Below are positions 54,671-63,268 of a DNA stretch of 64,000 bases, piece after piece (the first letter of the stretch is position 1; the number at the start of each line of letters is the position of its first letter). The DNA is taken from positions 310,001 through 374,000 of the forward strand of contig NZ_FNEQ01000003.1 of the NCBI RefSeq assembly GCF_900100205.1, read 5' to 3'. The translations under genes were made by a program, and so were the position numbers. This stretch comes from Duganella sp. OV510 (lineage in GTDB: Bacteria; Pseudomonadota; Gammaproteobacteria; Burkholderiales; Burkholderiaceae_D). The notes beneath the pieces are model-generated. The model did no database searches. It had not been told where the DNA came from and saw nothing but the letters and a program-made list of their open reading frames with translations.

Positions 54671-56542
54671 TTATTGATACTTGATGGTCCACTTGATGGT
54701 CAGCGGTTCCTTCATCGACAGCTTGCCGGTGCTACACGTGACCAGGGTTTTCATCGGTCCGTATGGGGCCTGGAAATCCTTGCTGCCATTGGTCGGCGCA
54801 GACTGGCATTGCTGAAGGCCGCTGACACTGTACTCCTTCACATCGCCCCGGGCGAAAGTGACGGTATTGCCCTGAATAGTAGCCTGATCCGAGAACGACG
54901 CGAATTCCAGTACGATCTTGTCGACTTCCTGCGTGCCCACCGGCGTGTAGACATCGGTACGGGTCATGACGCCGTGCTCCAGCGTGTAGGTGGTATTCAG
55001 CTTGATGCGCGCATCCTTCACCGGCCCGCGCTTGCCCAGCTTGTCCAGTTCATCCTGGCGATAGGTGATGGTGTGGCGCTGGCCGCTGCTGCTGGTCTTG
55101 ATGTCCTTGATCCATGCGGCACCAATCAGTTGCGCGCCGTCGGCCATGGTGAACTTCGGCAGCAGCTGCGCGTGCGCGCCACCGCCATCAGCCACGCCGG
55201 AGACAATGCCCGGTGCGAAAGGCAGCGGATAGTAAGGGCTGTTGTCATGCTGGCTGGCGCCGCCGTTGATCATGTTCAGGCTGACCACATGCCTGCCGTC
55301 GCGGAAGATGGCCAGCGCGCGGTCGTAATCTCCTTGCGCGAAGGTGGTGACGCTGAACTGGGGCCGGTTCTTGTCCAGCCATGCCTGCAGGTCGGCCTTC
55401 GGCTGCGCATCCTTGAAACCGGCCTCGTTCCACGTCTCGTTGGTGGACAGCAGCTGATGCAACAGCGAGAAATTCTCGCCGAGGATACGGTGCTTGCCGC
55501 GATAGGTATCGGTGCGGCGGCCCTTGCCCCACATATCGATCGACTGCATGGACGGGTCGTACCAGAAGTCCATGTAGCGCGCCGCTACGCGTGACGAGAA
55601 GGCATACGCATACTGTTTCTCTTCCGGCGTCAGCACATTCAGATAAGCCGACACGGACAGGATCTCCACCAGCGCCGTCTCGCCATAAGGCCCGAGGCTG
55701 CGGCCGAAGCTGAAGCCATCGCCGGCGGTGTTGGCGACATTCAGCGCAATGTCGGCCGCCTTGCGCAGCAGCGTTTTCAGTTCTTCATCCGGTTGCAGGC
55801 CGGTTTCCAGGAAGCGCTCGCAGATCTCGGCGATCAGCAGGATGCTGTAACGGTCGAAGCGGCCCTCGCCATCCGTCTCGTCGGAGAAGCCGAACTTGCC
55901 GGAGTATTTTTTATAGTGGGACATCATCTTTTCCAGCAGTACCTTGCCGGCGCTGTCGTCTTCCCAGCCCATCATCATGCGTAGCCGCGCGATGCTGAAG
56001 GCGACGCCATAGTAATTGGTCGGCAGACTAATCAGATCCCACTGCGGCGTGATGAAGGTACGCCAGTCCAGCTGCTTGCGCAGCTTCTCCAGCGTGGCCG
56101 GGCTGACGGCGCGTTCCAGCAGGCCGGCCTGCTTCAGCTTCACCAGCGTGCCGATGTAGTAGTAGATGCCCCAGGTGTGGTTGTCCATGCCGACCGTCAT
56201 GTCGGCGATGTCGCGGTAATTCTTCAGCTTCTGCGGCAGCGACGGATCGTCCTTGGCGGTGTTCAGCAGCACATGGCCGAGGCCCGCCGCCACTTTCCCC
56301 GGCAGGAATTTGTCGCCGCTCTTGAATGGCGAGGCGCCGTCCAGCACCATGGCCTCGCGCTCCGCCACCAGCTTCTTGAAGAAGAAGTCCAGTTGCTTGT
56401 ATGCGTTGTCCTGCACGATGCGGTTCATCGGCGTGGTGGCCAGCGGTGGCACGTAGCTGGCGGGAGAGGTTTGGGCGATAACGGCGGAGGCGGGAGCGAA
56501 GGCCAGCAGCACGGCCAGGGCGGTGGAATTCAAGGATGTCAT
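54671..56542 (-). CDS. Putative uronate-polysaccharide lyase or hydrolase, (alpha/alpha) toroid type, family unassigned
   Basis: 623 residues from the ATG at 56542, with signal peptide TALAVLLAFAPASAVIA. The N-terminal half is alpha-helical, with motifs DNHTWGIYYYIGTLVKL, LPTNYYGVAFSIARLRMMMG, DETDGEGRFDRYSILLIAE and GFSFGRSLGPYGETALVE. The C-terminal half is beta-rich (HTITYRQDEL, LNTTYTLEHGVMTRTD). This is the build of toroid-plus-sandwich lyases (PL8/PL21/PL38-like). Some motifs also recall DUF2264-type glycosidases, but I cannot name the family with confidence. Conserved Asn, Tyr and Arg residues are candidates for catalysis. First gene of the leftward operon. Confidence 0.7.
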   Translation of the reverse strand: MTSLNSTALAVLLAFAPASAVIAQTSPASYVPPLATTPMNRIVQDNAYKQLDFFFKKLVAEREAMVLDGASPFKSGDKFLPGKVAAGLGHVLLNTAKDDPSLPQKLKNYRDIADMTVGMDNHTWGIYYYIGTLVKLKQAGLLERAVSPATLEKLRKQLDWRTFITPQWDLISLPTNYYGVAFSIARLRMMMGWEDDSAGKVLLEKMMSHYKKYSGKFGFSDETDGEGRFDRYSILLIAEICERFLETGLQPDEELKTLLRKAADIALNVANTAGDGFSFGRSLGPYGETALVEILSVSAYLNVLTPEEKQYAYAFSSRVAARYMDFWYDPSMQSIDMWGKGRRTDTYRGKHRILGENFSLLHQLLSTNETWNEAGFKDAQPKADLQAWLDKNRPQFSVTTFAQGDYDRALAIFRDGRHVVSLNMINGGASQHDNSPYYPLPFAPGIVSGVADGGGAHAQLLPKFTMADGAQLIGAAWIKDIKTSSSGQRHTITYRQDELDKLGKRGPVKDARIKLNTTYTLEHGVMTRTDVYTPVGTQEVDKIVLEFASFSDQATIQGNTVTFARGDVKEYSVSGLQQCQSAPTNGSKDFQAPYGPMKTLVTCSTGKLSMKEPLTIKWTIKYQ

Positions 56543-56560
56543 ATGGTGTCTCAATTATTA

Positions 56561-56576
56561 TGGAAAACGTTTTACA
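56561..56576. promoter_or_regulatory. Candidate LacI-family operator 1 (leftward operon)
   Basis: Minus strand TGTAAAACGTTTTCCA, symmetric except for one pair around the AACGTT core. It lies 19-34 bases upstream of the first gene of the leftward operon. A weak minus-strand promoter (TTTACC, 17 bases, TACCAT) would start transcription at its edge. Confidence 0.55.
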
Positions 56577-56627
56577 GATGGTATGTGATTTTTCTGAACA
56601 GGTAAAGCATTGCAGCATAGGTTTAGA

Positions 56628-56655
56628 TTGACCGCTGCGGCAAAATGGTTATACT
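56628..56655 (+). promoter_or_regulatory. Sigma-70 promoter of udh
   Basis: TTGACC (56628-56633) and TATACT (56650-56655) with a 16-base spacer. The expected start point near 56662 falls within operator 2. Confidence 0.65.
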
Positions 56656-56660
56656 TGCGA

Positions 56661-56672
56661 TTAAACGTTTAA
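56661..56672. promoter_or_regulatory. Candidate LacI-family operator 2 (udh)
   Basis: TTAAACGTTTAA, a perfect 12-bp palindrome directly after the udh -10 box and 16 bases ahead of the ATG. A bound repressor would block the start point. Confidence 0.6.
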
Positions 56673-56688
56673 CTAAATATATAAAATC

Positions 56689-57510
56689 ATGACCCCTACT
56701 TCGAACAACAAACCCTTCAAACGCATCCTGCTGACCGGCGCTGGTGGCGGCCTGGGAACCGTGCTGCGCGAACGCGCCAAGGCCTGGGCGGACATCGTCC
56801 GCCTGAACGACGTCAAGGATCTCGGCCCGGCGCAGGATGGCGAGGAAATCGTTATCGGCGATCTGGCCGACCGCGACAAGGTGATGCAGATGATGGAAGG
56901 CGTGGACGCCGTGCTGCACTTCGGCGGCATCTCGGTCGAAGACAAGTTCGAGCCGATCATGAACGCCAACATCCTCGGCCTGCATCATCTGTACGAAGCG
57001 GTGCAGAAGTGCGGCGTCAAGCGCGTGATCTATGCCAGCTCCAGCCACGTGGTGGGCTTCTACCCGACCACGCAATTGGTGGATGCGCAGATGCCGCTGC
57101 GTCCCGATGGTTTCTACGGCGTGTCGAAAGCCTTCGGTGAAGCGCTGTCGCGCTACTACTACGACCGCTTCGGCACCGAGACCGTCTGCCTGCGCATCGG
57201 CTCCTCCTTCCCCGAACCGAAGAACCCACGCATGATGGTCACCTACCTCGCCTACGACGACCTGGTGGAACTGATCCGCTGCTCGCTGTTCACGCCGCGC
57301 GTCGGCCACACCATCACCTTCGGCACCTCGGACAACGCCACCAAGTGGTGGGACAACAAGCATGCCTCGCACCTGGGCTATGTGCCGCAGCACAGCTCAA
57401 AGAACTTCGCCGGCCACTTCCCGGATAATGCGGAGTATCCCGCAGCGGGCGACGCGCCAACCATCTACCAGGGCGGCCCCTTCGTCACCGCAGGACCGAT
57501 GTACAAATAA
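56689..57510 (+). CDS. udh: Uronate dehydrogenase (NAD-dependent)
   Basis: 273 residues of the extended SDR superfamily, cytoplasmic. The dinucleotide site is LLTGAGGGLGT at about 15-24. The catalytic Tyr143 and Lys147 are in FYGVSKAFGEALSRYYYDRFG, and serines lie in IYASSSHVVGFYP. NAGVP-less DAVLHFGGISVED and ENPRMM-like segments agree with known uronate dehydrogenases, which oxidise glucuronate or galacturonate to the aldarolactone. The gene has its own promoter and operator, and is followed after 25 bases by the GH105-DUF4861 gene. It marks this locus as uronic-acid catabolism. Confidence 0.92.
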   Translation: MTPTSNNKPFKRILLTGAGGGLGTVLRERAKAWADIVRLNDVKDLGPAQDGEEIVIGDLADRDKVMQMMEGVDAVLHFGGISVEDKFEPIMNANILGLHHLYEAVQKCGVKRVIYASSSHVVGFYPTTQLVDAQMPLRPDGFYGVSKAFGEALSRYYYDRFGTETVCLRIGSSFPEPKNPRMMVTYLAYDDLVELIRCSLFTPRVGHTITFGTSDNATKWWDNKHASHLGYVPQHSSKNFAGHFPDNAEYPAAGDAPTIYQGGPFVTAGPMYK

Positions 57511-57535
57511 AAAACCCATAGAGGAGACACACCGC

Positions 57536-59734
57536 ATGACATCATCGCATCTGCGCATTGCTGTATTGGCCGCCATGGCGGCCATGGCGGCCGTAGCTCA
57601 AGCAGTTCCCGCCTACGCTGCCGAAACGCCGGCGGTGCAGGCAGCCGCACCATCGGCCGCCATCAATCCGAAAGCCGTGCTGTCGGTAATGGAGCGCGTG
57701 GCCGACTGGCAGCTGGCCAATCCAAGCAAGCACCGTCCGGACGACTGGACACAGGCGGTCGGCTACAACGGCATCATGGCGCTGGCCGGCATTTCCGGCG
57801 ACAGCAAATACCGCGACGCGATGATCGCCATGGGCGAGAAGAACAACTGGAAGCTGGGCCCCAACCACTACCACGCCGATGACCACATCGTCGGCCAGAC
57901 CTACGCCGAGCTGTATCTGCAAACGCGCGATCCAAAAATGATCGCACCGATGCGCGCGCATTTCGACGACATCCTCGCCAATCGCCGCAGCGGCACGCTG
58001 GAGTTCACCGTCAAGGGCAACCAGGACCGCTGGTCGTGGTGCGATGCGCTGTACATGGCGCCGCCGGCCTGGCTGCGCCTGTGGTCCATTACCGGCGACC
58101 AGCGCTATCTCGATTTCGCCATCAGCGAATGGTGGGTGACGTCGGACTACCTGTACGACAAGGAAGAACACCTGTACTTCCGCGACTCCAACTACTTCGA
58201 CAAGCGCGAAGCCAACGGCAAGAAGGTCTACTGGAGCCGTGGCAATGGCTGGGTGATGGGCGGCCTGGTGCGCGTGCTGCAATACCTGCCGGAGAACCAT
58301 CCGGAGCGTCCACGCTTTGTGCAGCAGTACAAGGACATGGCGGTCAAGCTGCTGATGCTGCAGCAGGCGGACGGCCTGTGGCGCGCCAGCCTGCTCGATC
58401 CGGCCACCTATCCGATGAAAGAGTCCAGCGGCTCGGCGCTGTACACCTATGCGTTCGCCTGGGGCGTCAACCAGGGACTGCTGGATGCGAAAGCCTTCAA
58501 GCCCTCGGTGCAGAAGGCGTGGGCGGCACTGGTGGCCAACGTGCAGGCGGACGGCAAGCTGACGCACGTGCAGCCTATCGGCCTGGCGCCGAAAGTCTTC
58601 GACGACAATCTGACCGAAGTGTATGGCGTCGGCGGTTTCCTGTTGGCGGGCAGCGAGATGTATCGGATGGCGACGCTGGAGAAGGCCAGGCCGCAGGCGG
58701 TCAGCGTAAGCAATCCAACCGGCGGCGTGCGTAGTGACGAACTGGCGGAAGTCGCTGTCGGCAAAGGCATCAGCAAGCCGGTGGTGATGGATGCCGCCAC
58801 GTCGGCCATCGTCAATTCACAGGCGATTGGCAAGAACATCCTGTTCCCGGTGAATCTGGCCGCCAATGAAACGCGCCGCTATCTGGTGCTGCCAGCCGCG
58901 CAGTTGGCTGCCGTGCCACCGGCGCAGGTGAAGACGCACGCGCGCTTTGTGCCGGAGCGCCTCGATGATTTCGCCTGGGAGAGCGACCGCACCGCGCATC
59001 GCGTCTACGGCCCGGCCATCATCAACGATCCCAAAGAACACCTGATCAGCAGCGGCGTCGATGTGTGGGTGAAGAAGGTACGCACGCCGGTCATCGACAA
59101 ATGGTACAAGCGCGGCGAGTATCACCACGACGAAGGCGAAGGCCTGGACTACTACAGCGTGGGCCAGAGCCGTGGCTGCGGAGGCACCACCATCTACACC
59201 GATGGCAAACTGCATAACTCGTCCAACTTCAAGCGCTGGAAAGTGCTGGCCGACGGCCCGCTGCGCTCCGTGTTCGAGCTGACCTATGGCGACTGGGATG
59301 CGGGCAACGGCCGCAAGGTCTCGGAAGTGAAGCGCTTCTCGATTGACGCCGGCTCCAACCTGACCCGCGTTGAAACCAGGTTCGCCAGCAGCAGCAAGGC
59401 GCCGTTGACGGTCGGTGTCGGCATCGTCCAGCGCGACGGCGTCGGCCATTACACGGCCGATGGCACCGCTGGCTTCAACAGCTACTGGGAACCTGCGCAT
59501 GGCGACGATGGCAGTACCGGTTGCGCCGTCATCCTGCCGGCCGGCGTCAGCGGCTTCGCAGTGACCGACCAGCAGCAACTGACGCTGGGCGCCGCGCAAC
59601 CAGGCAAGCCCTTCGTCTACTACTTCGGCGCCGGCTGGAGCAAAGGCGATTTCGCCGACGCCAACGCCTGGGACGCCTACGTCCGCAGCTACACGGAAAA
59701 GCTGAAAGCACCGCTCAAGATCAGCAGCAAGTAA
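57536..59734 (+). CDS. GH105 unsaturated uronyl hydrolase fused to DUF4861
   Basis: 732 residues from the ATG at 57536 (GAGGAGACACACCGC upstream), with a signal peptide ending AVPAYA. The N-terminal GH105 domain (about 45-400) has the YteR-like Asp115-Asp116 in HADDHIVGQTYAELY and Asp170 in WSWCDALYMAPPAW, plus YWSRGNGWVMGGLVRVL. It hydrates delta-4,5-unsaturated uronic acids left by lyases. The C-terminal half (about 400-732) matches the beta-rich DUF4861 pattern: RTAHRVYGPAI, RGEYHHDEGEGLDYYSVGQSRG and the closing YYFGAGWSKGDF. Cotranscribed with udh. Confidence 0.9.
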   Translation: MTSSHLRIAVLAAMAAMAAVAQAVPAYAAETPAVQAAAPSAAINPKAVLSVMERVADWQLANPSKHRPDDWTQAVGYNGIMALAGISGDSKYRDAMIAMGEKNNWKLGPNHYHADDHIVGQTYAELYLQTRDPKMIAPMRAHFDDILANRRSGTLEFTVKGNQDRWSWCDALYMAPPAWLRLWSITGDQRYLDFAISEWWVTSDYLYDKEEHLYFRDSNYFDKREANGKKVYWSRGNGWVMGGLVRVLQYLPENHPERPRFVQQYKDMAVKLLMLQQADGLWRASLLDPATYPMKESSGSALYTYAFAWGVNQGLLDAKAFKPSVQKAWAALVANVQADGKLTHVQPIGLAPKVFDDNLTEVYGVGGFLLAGSEMYRMATLEKARPQAVSVSNPTGGVRSDELAEVAVGKGISKPVVMDAATSAIVNSQAIGKNILFPVNLAANETRRYLVLPAAQLAAVPPAQVKTHARFVPERLDDFAWESDRTAHRVYGPAIINDPKEHLISSGVDVWVKKVRTPVIDKWYKRGEYHHDEGEGLDYYSVGQSRGCGGTTIYTDGKLHNSSNFKRWKVLADGPLRSVFELTYGDWDAGNGRKVSEVKRFSIDAGSNLTRVETRFASSSKAPLTVGVGIVQRDGVGHYTADGTAGFNSYWEPAHGDDGSTGCAVILPAGVSGFAVTDQQQLTLGAAQPGKPFVYYFGAGWSKGDFADANAWDAYVRSYTEKLKAPLKISSK

Positions 59735-59741
59735 CTTCGCC

Positions 59742-59776
59742 CCGCCGGCCACGCAGCACGCCGGCGGATTTTTTTT
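59742..59776 (+). terminator. Rho-independent terminator of the udh operon
   Basis: CCGCCGGC and GCCGGCGG form an 8-bp GC stem with a 10-base loop, followed by A and eight T. It starts seven bases after the GH105-DUF4861 stop. Confidence 0.85.
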
Positions 59777-59784
59777 CACCCAAA

Positions 59785-59798
59785 TGGAAACGTTACCA
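59785..59798. promoter_or_regulatory. Candidate LacI-family operator 3 (TonB receptor)
   Basis: TGGAAACGTTACCA, symmetric except for one pair around AACGTT, 33 bases ahead of the receptor ATG. It resembles operators 1 and 2. Confidence 0.55.
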
Positions 59799-59830
59799 CA
59801 ATCTACTTTAATAATAACGGAGACTACAAT

Positions 59831-62218
59831 ATGCAACCGAAACAACCACAACTGCGGCGCGTCACAGTCGCAGTCGCACTCGCCCTGATCGGCGGCGCAG
59901 CAGCCGCGCAGGAAGCCGACAGCGGCAAACTCGAATCCGTCGTCGTCACCGCCAACAAGCGGGCGCAGAATCTGCAGGACGTGCCGGCCTCGATCACTGT
60001 GCTAAGCGACGCCGTCCTGCAACGCGCCAATGTGCGCGACCTGGAAGACGTGCCGGCACTATCGCCGGCGCTGACGCTGTCCTATGGCACGCAGCCGGGC
60101 AACTTCAGCATCAATATGCGCGGCATCGGCACCTTCTCGCTCGGCATCGGCGTCGAGGCCGACGTGGCGGTGATCGTCGACGACGTCCCGCTCGGCATGC
60201 AGGCCGGCGCCTTCAAGGACCTGGCCGATGTCGGCCGCATCGAAGTGCTGAAAGGCCCGCAAAGCACGCTGTTCGGCAAAAGCTCGATCGCCGGCGCCAT
60301 CAACATCACCACCAAGCCGCTGGGCGGCCCGTGGAAAACCAACGCCACCACCTATGTGACCAACGACGATGAATGGCGCGTCGGCGTCAGCACCGGCGGC
60401 GCCGTGTCGGACACGCTGCGCCTGCGCATCGCCGCCAGCAAGACCAGCTTCGACGGCACGCTGAACAACCTCACCACCGGCAAGAAGCTCAATGGCAGCA
60501 AGGGCGACAACATCAGCGGCAAGCTGGAATGGCAGCCGCTCGACCAATTGACGTTGACGCTGACGCCACACTACAACCGCACCGAAAAATTCTGCTGCTC
60601 GACCGCGTTCACCTCGATGTCGCCGGGCGCGCTGTACCGCAACGCGCCGCAGCTGCCGCCGTCGGTGGTCCTGGCCGGCATCAACATCAACCCGGACAAC
60701 CGCGATGTGCGCAACGACTATCCGACCGGCGGCAAATTCCACGATGCCGGCACCGGCGTCAAGCTGGACTGGGCGTTCGACGACAACGGCCCGCTGGCCG
60801 GTCATACGCTGAGCTCCATCTCGTCGTACAGCAAATACCATATGGACGACTACCAGGACACCGACAACACCGACGTCGACATCCTGCCCTACCTGCTGCT
60901 GCCGAACGGCCAGCCGACCAATATGCATGGCGGCCTGTATCAATACGGCTTCTTCGACGTCAAATCGACCACGCAGGAATTTCGCCTGACCTCACCGGAC
61001 AAGGGCGCGCTGCGCTACGTGGCCGGCCTGTGGTACGGCAAGAACGACCTGACGCGCGAGCTGACCAAAGTACCGCTGATCCAGTCCTACGGCACCTCCT
61101 ACGGCGCCGACGCCTGGAACACCAGCAAAGCCATCTACGGCCAGGGCACGTGGGACTTCCGCGCCGACACCAGCCTGATTCTCGGCGCCCGCTACAACGA
61201 CGAGGACACCGGCTACAACTTCCGCCGCTACACGGTGCCGCCGCAAGCGTTTGCCCAGACCGAGTTCTACACCAAGTCCGACAACGACAAGAGCCGTACC
61301 TACAAGCTGGGCCTGGAGCACCGCCAGAACAAGGACACCATGTTCTACGCCATGGCGTCGACTGGCCACAAGGGCAAGGCATACGACCTGACCTCCGGCT
61401 TCACTGCCGCCACCGCCGCGCTGCCTGCGGTGGCGCCGGAAACCGCCAGGAGCTATGAGCTGGGCTGGAAGCAAAGCCTGTGGGATAACCGCGCGATGTT
61501 CAGCGTCGCCCTGTTCCGCACGAATTTCAAACACTTCCAGCAGTCGTCCAGCTTCTTCGACGATGACGGCACTTTCCGCACCGGCTTGAACAGCATTGGC
61601 GGCCTGCGCACGCAGGGCCTGGAGGTGGAAGGCAATGTCCGCGTCACCCGCACGCTGCAACTGAACGCCAGCCTGGCCTACACCGAAGCGACGATCCAGT
61701 CATTTGAGAACGGGCCATGCTACAACGTCATCAACGCCGCCGGCACGGCGGGCGTGCCGGGTCCCGGCTGCGCGCAAAATCCGAAGTACAACAACACCTT
61801 CGTGCAGAACCTGGCCGGCAAGACACTGCCGAACGCGCCCAAGGTCAAGCTCAACCTGGGTGGGCAATATGATTTGATGCTGCCGTCGCAAAGCTTCAAC
61901 GGCTTCATCGCCGGATCGACGCGCTACCAGAGCCGCACGCAGTTCTCGCTGAACCAGGACCCGGGCACCATCCAGGGCGCCTACAGCATCACCAACCTGA
62001 GTTTCGGCGTCAAGGACAAGCAGGACCGCTACAAGCTGACCTTCCTGGTCAACAACCTGTTCGACAAGCGCTACGCGACAGGCCTGAACAACGCTATCGC
62101 CAACGGCACCTGGAGCCCGAAAGCGCCGAACACGCCGGTCGCGGTCAACACCACCGAATGGATGCCGCCGCGCGACTTCCAGCGCTACTACGGCGCCCGC
62201 CTCGACGTGACTTTCTAA
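59831..62218 (+). CDS. TonB-dependent receptor of the uronate polysaccharide locus
   Basis: 795 residues with a signal peptide ending GGAAAA and a TonB box region (LESVVVTANKRAQNLQDVPASI). The plug (about 45-160) has INMRGIGTFSLGIGVEADVAV and DVGRIEVLKGPQSTLFGKSSIAG. The barrel ends RYYGARLDVTF with the usual C-terminal Phe. It belongs to the class that imports oligosaccharides or other non-siderophore ligands in Sphingomonas-like and betaproteobacterial catabolic loci. No SusD-like partner is present. It lies directly behind the udh-GH105 operon with its own candidate operator, and ends at a strong terminator. Confidence 0.92.
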   Translation: MQPKQPQLRRVTVAVALALIGGAAAAQEADSGKLESVVVTANKRAQNLQDVPASITVLSDAVLQRANVRDLEDVPALSPALTLSYGTQPGNFSINMRGIGTFSLGIGVEADVAVIVDDVPLGMQAGAFKDLADVGRIEVLKGPQSTLFGKSSIAGAINITTKPLGGPWKTNATTYVTNDDEWRVGVSTGGAVSDTLRLRIAASKTSFDGTLNNLTTGKKLNGSKGDNISGKLEWQPLDQLTLTLTPHYNRTEKFCCSTAFTSMSPGALYRNAPQLPPSVVLAGININPDNRDVRNDYPTGGKFHDAGTGVKLDWAFDDNGPLAGHTLSSISSYSKYHMDDYQDTDNTDVDILPYLLLPNGQPTNMHGGLYQYGFFDVKSTTQEFRLTSPDKGALRYVAGLWYGKNDLTRELTKVPLIQSYGTSYGADAWNTSKAIYGQGTWDFRADTSLILGARYNDEDTGYNFRRYTVPPQAFAQTEFYTKSDNDKSRTYKLGLEHRQNKDTMFYAMASTGHKGKAYDLTSGFTAATAALPAVAPETARSYELGWKQSLWDNRAMFSVALFRTNFKHFQQSSSFFDDDGTFRTGLNSIGGLRTQGLEVEGNVRVTRTLQLNASLAYTEATIQSFENGPCYNVINAAGTAGVPGPGCAQNPKYNNTFVQNLAGKTLPNAPKVKLNLGGQYDLMLPSQSFNGFIAGSTRYQSRTQFSLNQDPGTIQGAYSITNLSFGVKDKQDRYKLTFLVNNLFDKRYATGLNNAIANGTWSPKAPNTPVAVNTTEWMPPRDFQRYYGARLDVTF

Positions 62219-62258
62219 ACTGACATCTCCCGCGACGCTGTTGTTGGTCGCACTTCCA

Positions 62259-62289
62259 CCCCCGCAGCGCTGCTGCGGGGGCTTTTTTT
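62259..62289 (+). terminator. Rho-independent terminator of the TonB receptor gene
   Basis: Ten-bp perfect stem (CCCCCGCAGC / GCTGCGGGGG) with a 3-base loop followed by C and seven T. Confidence 0.93.
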
Positions 62290-62291
62290 CG

Positions 62292-62355
62292 TTTGTCAGA
62301 CAAAAACGGGTATTACGGTTGAGTCATAATCAGAAAACAACATGCTGAACATGTT
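62292..62355. promoter_or_regulatory. Two inverted repeats upstream of uppP
   Basis: TTTGTC-A-GACAAA (62292-62304) and AACATG-N5-CATGTT (62339-62355) lie in the 185-base gap between the receptor and uppP. They may be operators of uppP or a promoter region; no clear -35/-10 pair was found. The rest of the gap holds the receptor terminator and AT-rich sequence. Confidence 0.35.
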
Positions 62356-62403
62356 AAGCTTCGACGGTTTGCTCCTTCTTTTCACCCGTAAATACTTAAT
62401 TTC

Positions 62404-63243
62404 ATGGATATTGTTCTCGCGCTGAAAGCCCTCATCATGGGCCTGGTTGAAGGTTTCACGGAATTCCTGCCGATCTCCTCCACCGGCCATCTGATCCTCA
62501 CCGAGCACCTTTTAGGCTTCCAGGGCATGGAAGAAAAAATTAATGTATTTGAAATTGTGATCCAGGCCGGCGCCATCTTTGCCGTCTGCTGGGAATACCG
62601 CGCCCGCATCGCCAAAGTCACCACCGGGCTGACCACCGACCGCAAGCAGCAACGCTTTGCGCTGAATATCGCCATCGCCTTCATGCCGCTGGCCATCCTC
62701 GGCCTGGCGCTGGGCAACCTGCTGAAGGAGCATCTGTTCAAGCCGGTGCCGGTGGCGCTGGCGCTGATTATCGGCGGCATCGTCATCCTGATCGTCGAGC
62801 GCCACGTGGCGGCCAACCCGGTCTCCGTGCGCATTCATTCGGTCGACGACATGACGCCGCTGGATGCCTTAAAAATGGGCATCGCCCAGGCCTTCGCGCT
62901 GATACCTGGCACCAGCCGCTCCGGTTCCACCATCATCGGCGGCATGATGTTCGGCTTTTCGCGCCAGGCGGCGACCGAGTTCTCCTTCCTGCTGGGGATT
63001 CCAACGCTGCTGATCGCCTCCGCCTACTCGCTGTTCAAGGCGCGCGACCTGCTGGAAGTGTCCGACCTGCCAATGTTCACCATCGGCACCGTGTCGGCGT
63101 TTATTTCGGCTTTCTTCTGCGTTCGTTGGCTGCTGCGCTATGTCGCCTCCCATACTTTCACGATTTTTGCCTGGTATCGCATCGCTTTTGGCCTGCTGGT
63201 GCTCATCACAGGTTACACTGGCGTGATCGTCTGGAAGGACTAA
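62404..63243 (+). CDS. uppP: Undecaprenyl-diphosphate phosphatase
   Basis: 279 residues, an integral membrane protein of the BacA family that recycles undecaprenyl pyrophosphate for peptidoglycan and O-antigen synthesis. The family signature segments are complete: [22 protein letters not shown] at about 16-37 (with Glu and the SSTGH loop) and [19 protein letters not shown] at about 165, the second essential loop. Eight hydrophobic helices can be counted. No ribosome binding site is obvious before the ATG. recQ starts 25 bases downstream on the same strand. Confidence 0.95.
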   Translation: MDIVLALKALIMGLVEGFTEFLPISSTGHLILTEHLLGFQGMEEKINVFEIVIQAGAIFAVCWEYRARIAKVTTGLTTDRKQQRFALNIAIAFMPLAILGLALGNLLKEHLFKPVPVALALIIGGIVILIVERHVAANPVSVRIHSVDDMTPLDALKMGIAQAFALIPGTSRSGSTIIGGMMFGFSRQAATEFSFLLGIPTLLIASAYSLFKARDLLEVSDLPMFTIGTVSAFISAFFCVRWLLRYVASHTFTIFAWYRIAFGLLVLITGYTGVIVWKD

Positions 63244-63268
63244 CCTCTAAAGTAGTTGCAGTAGCACC

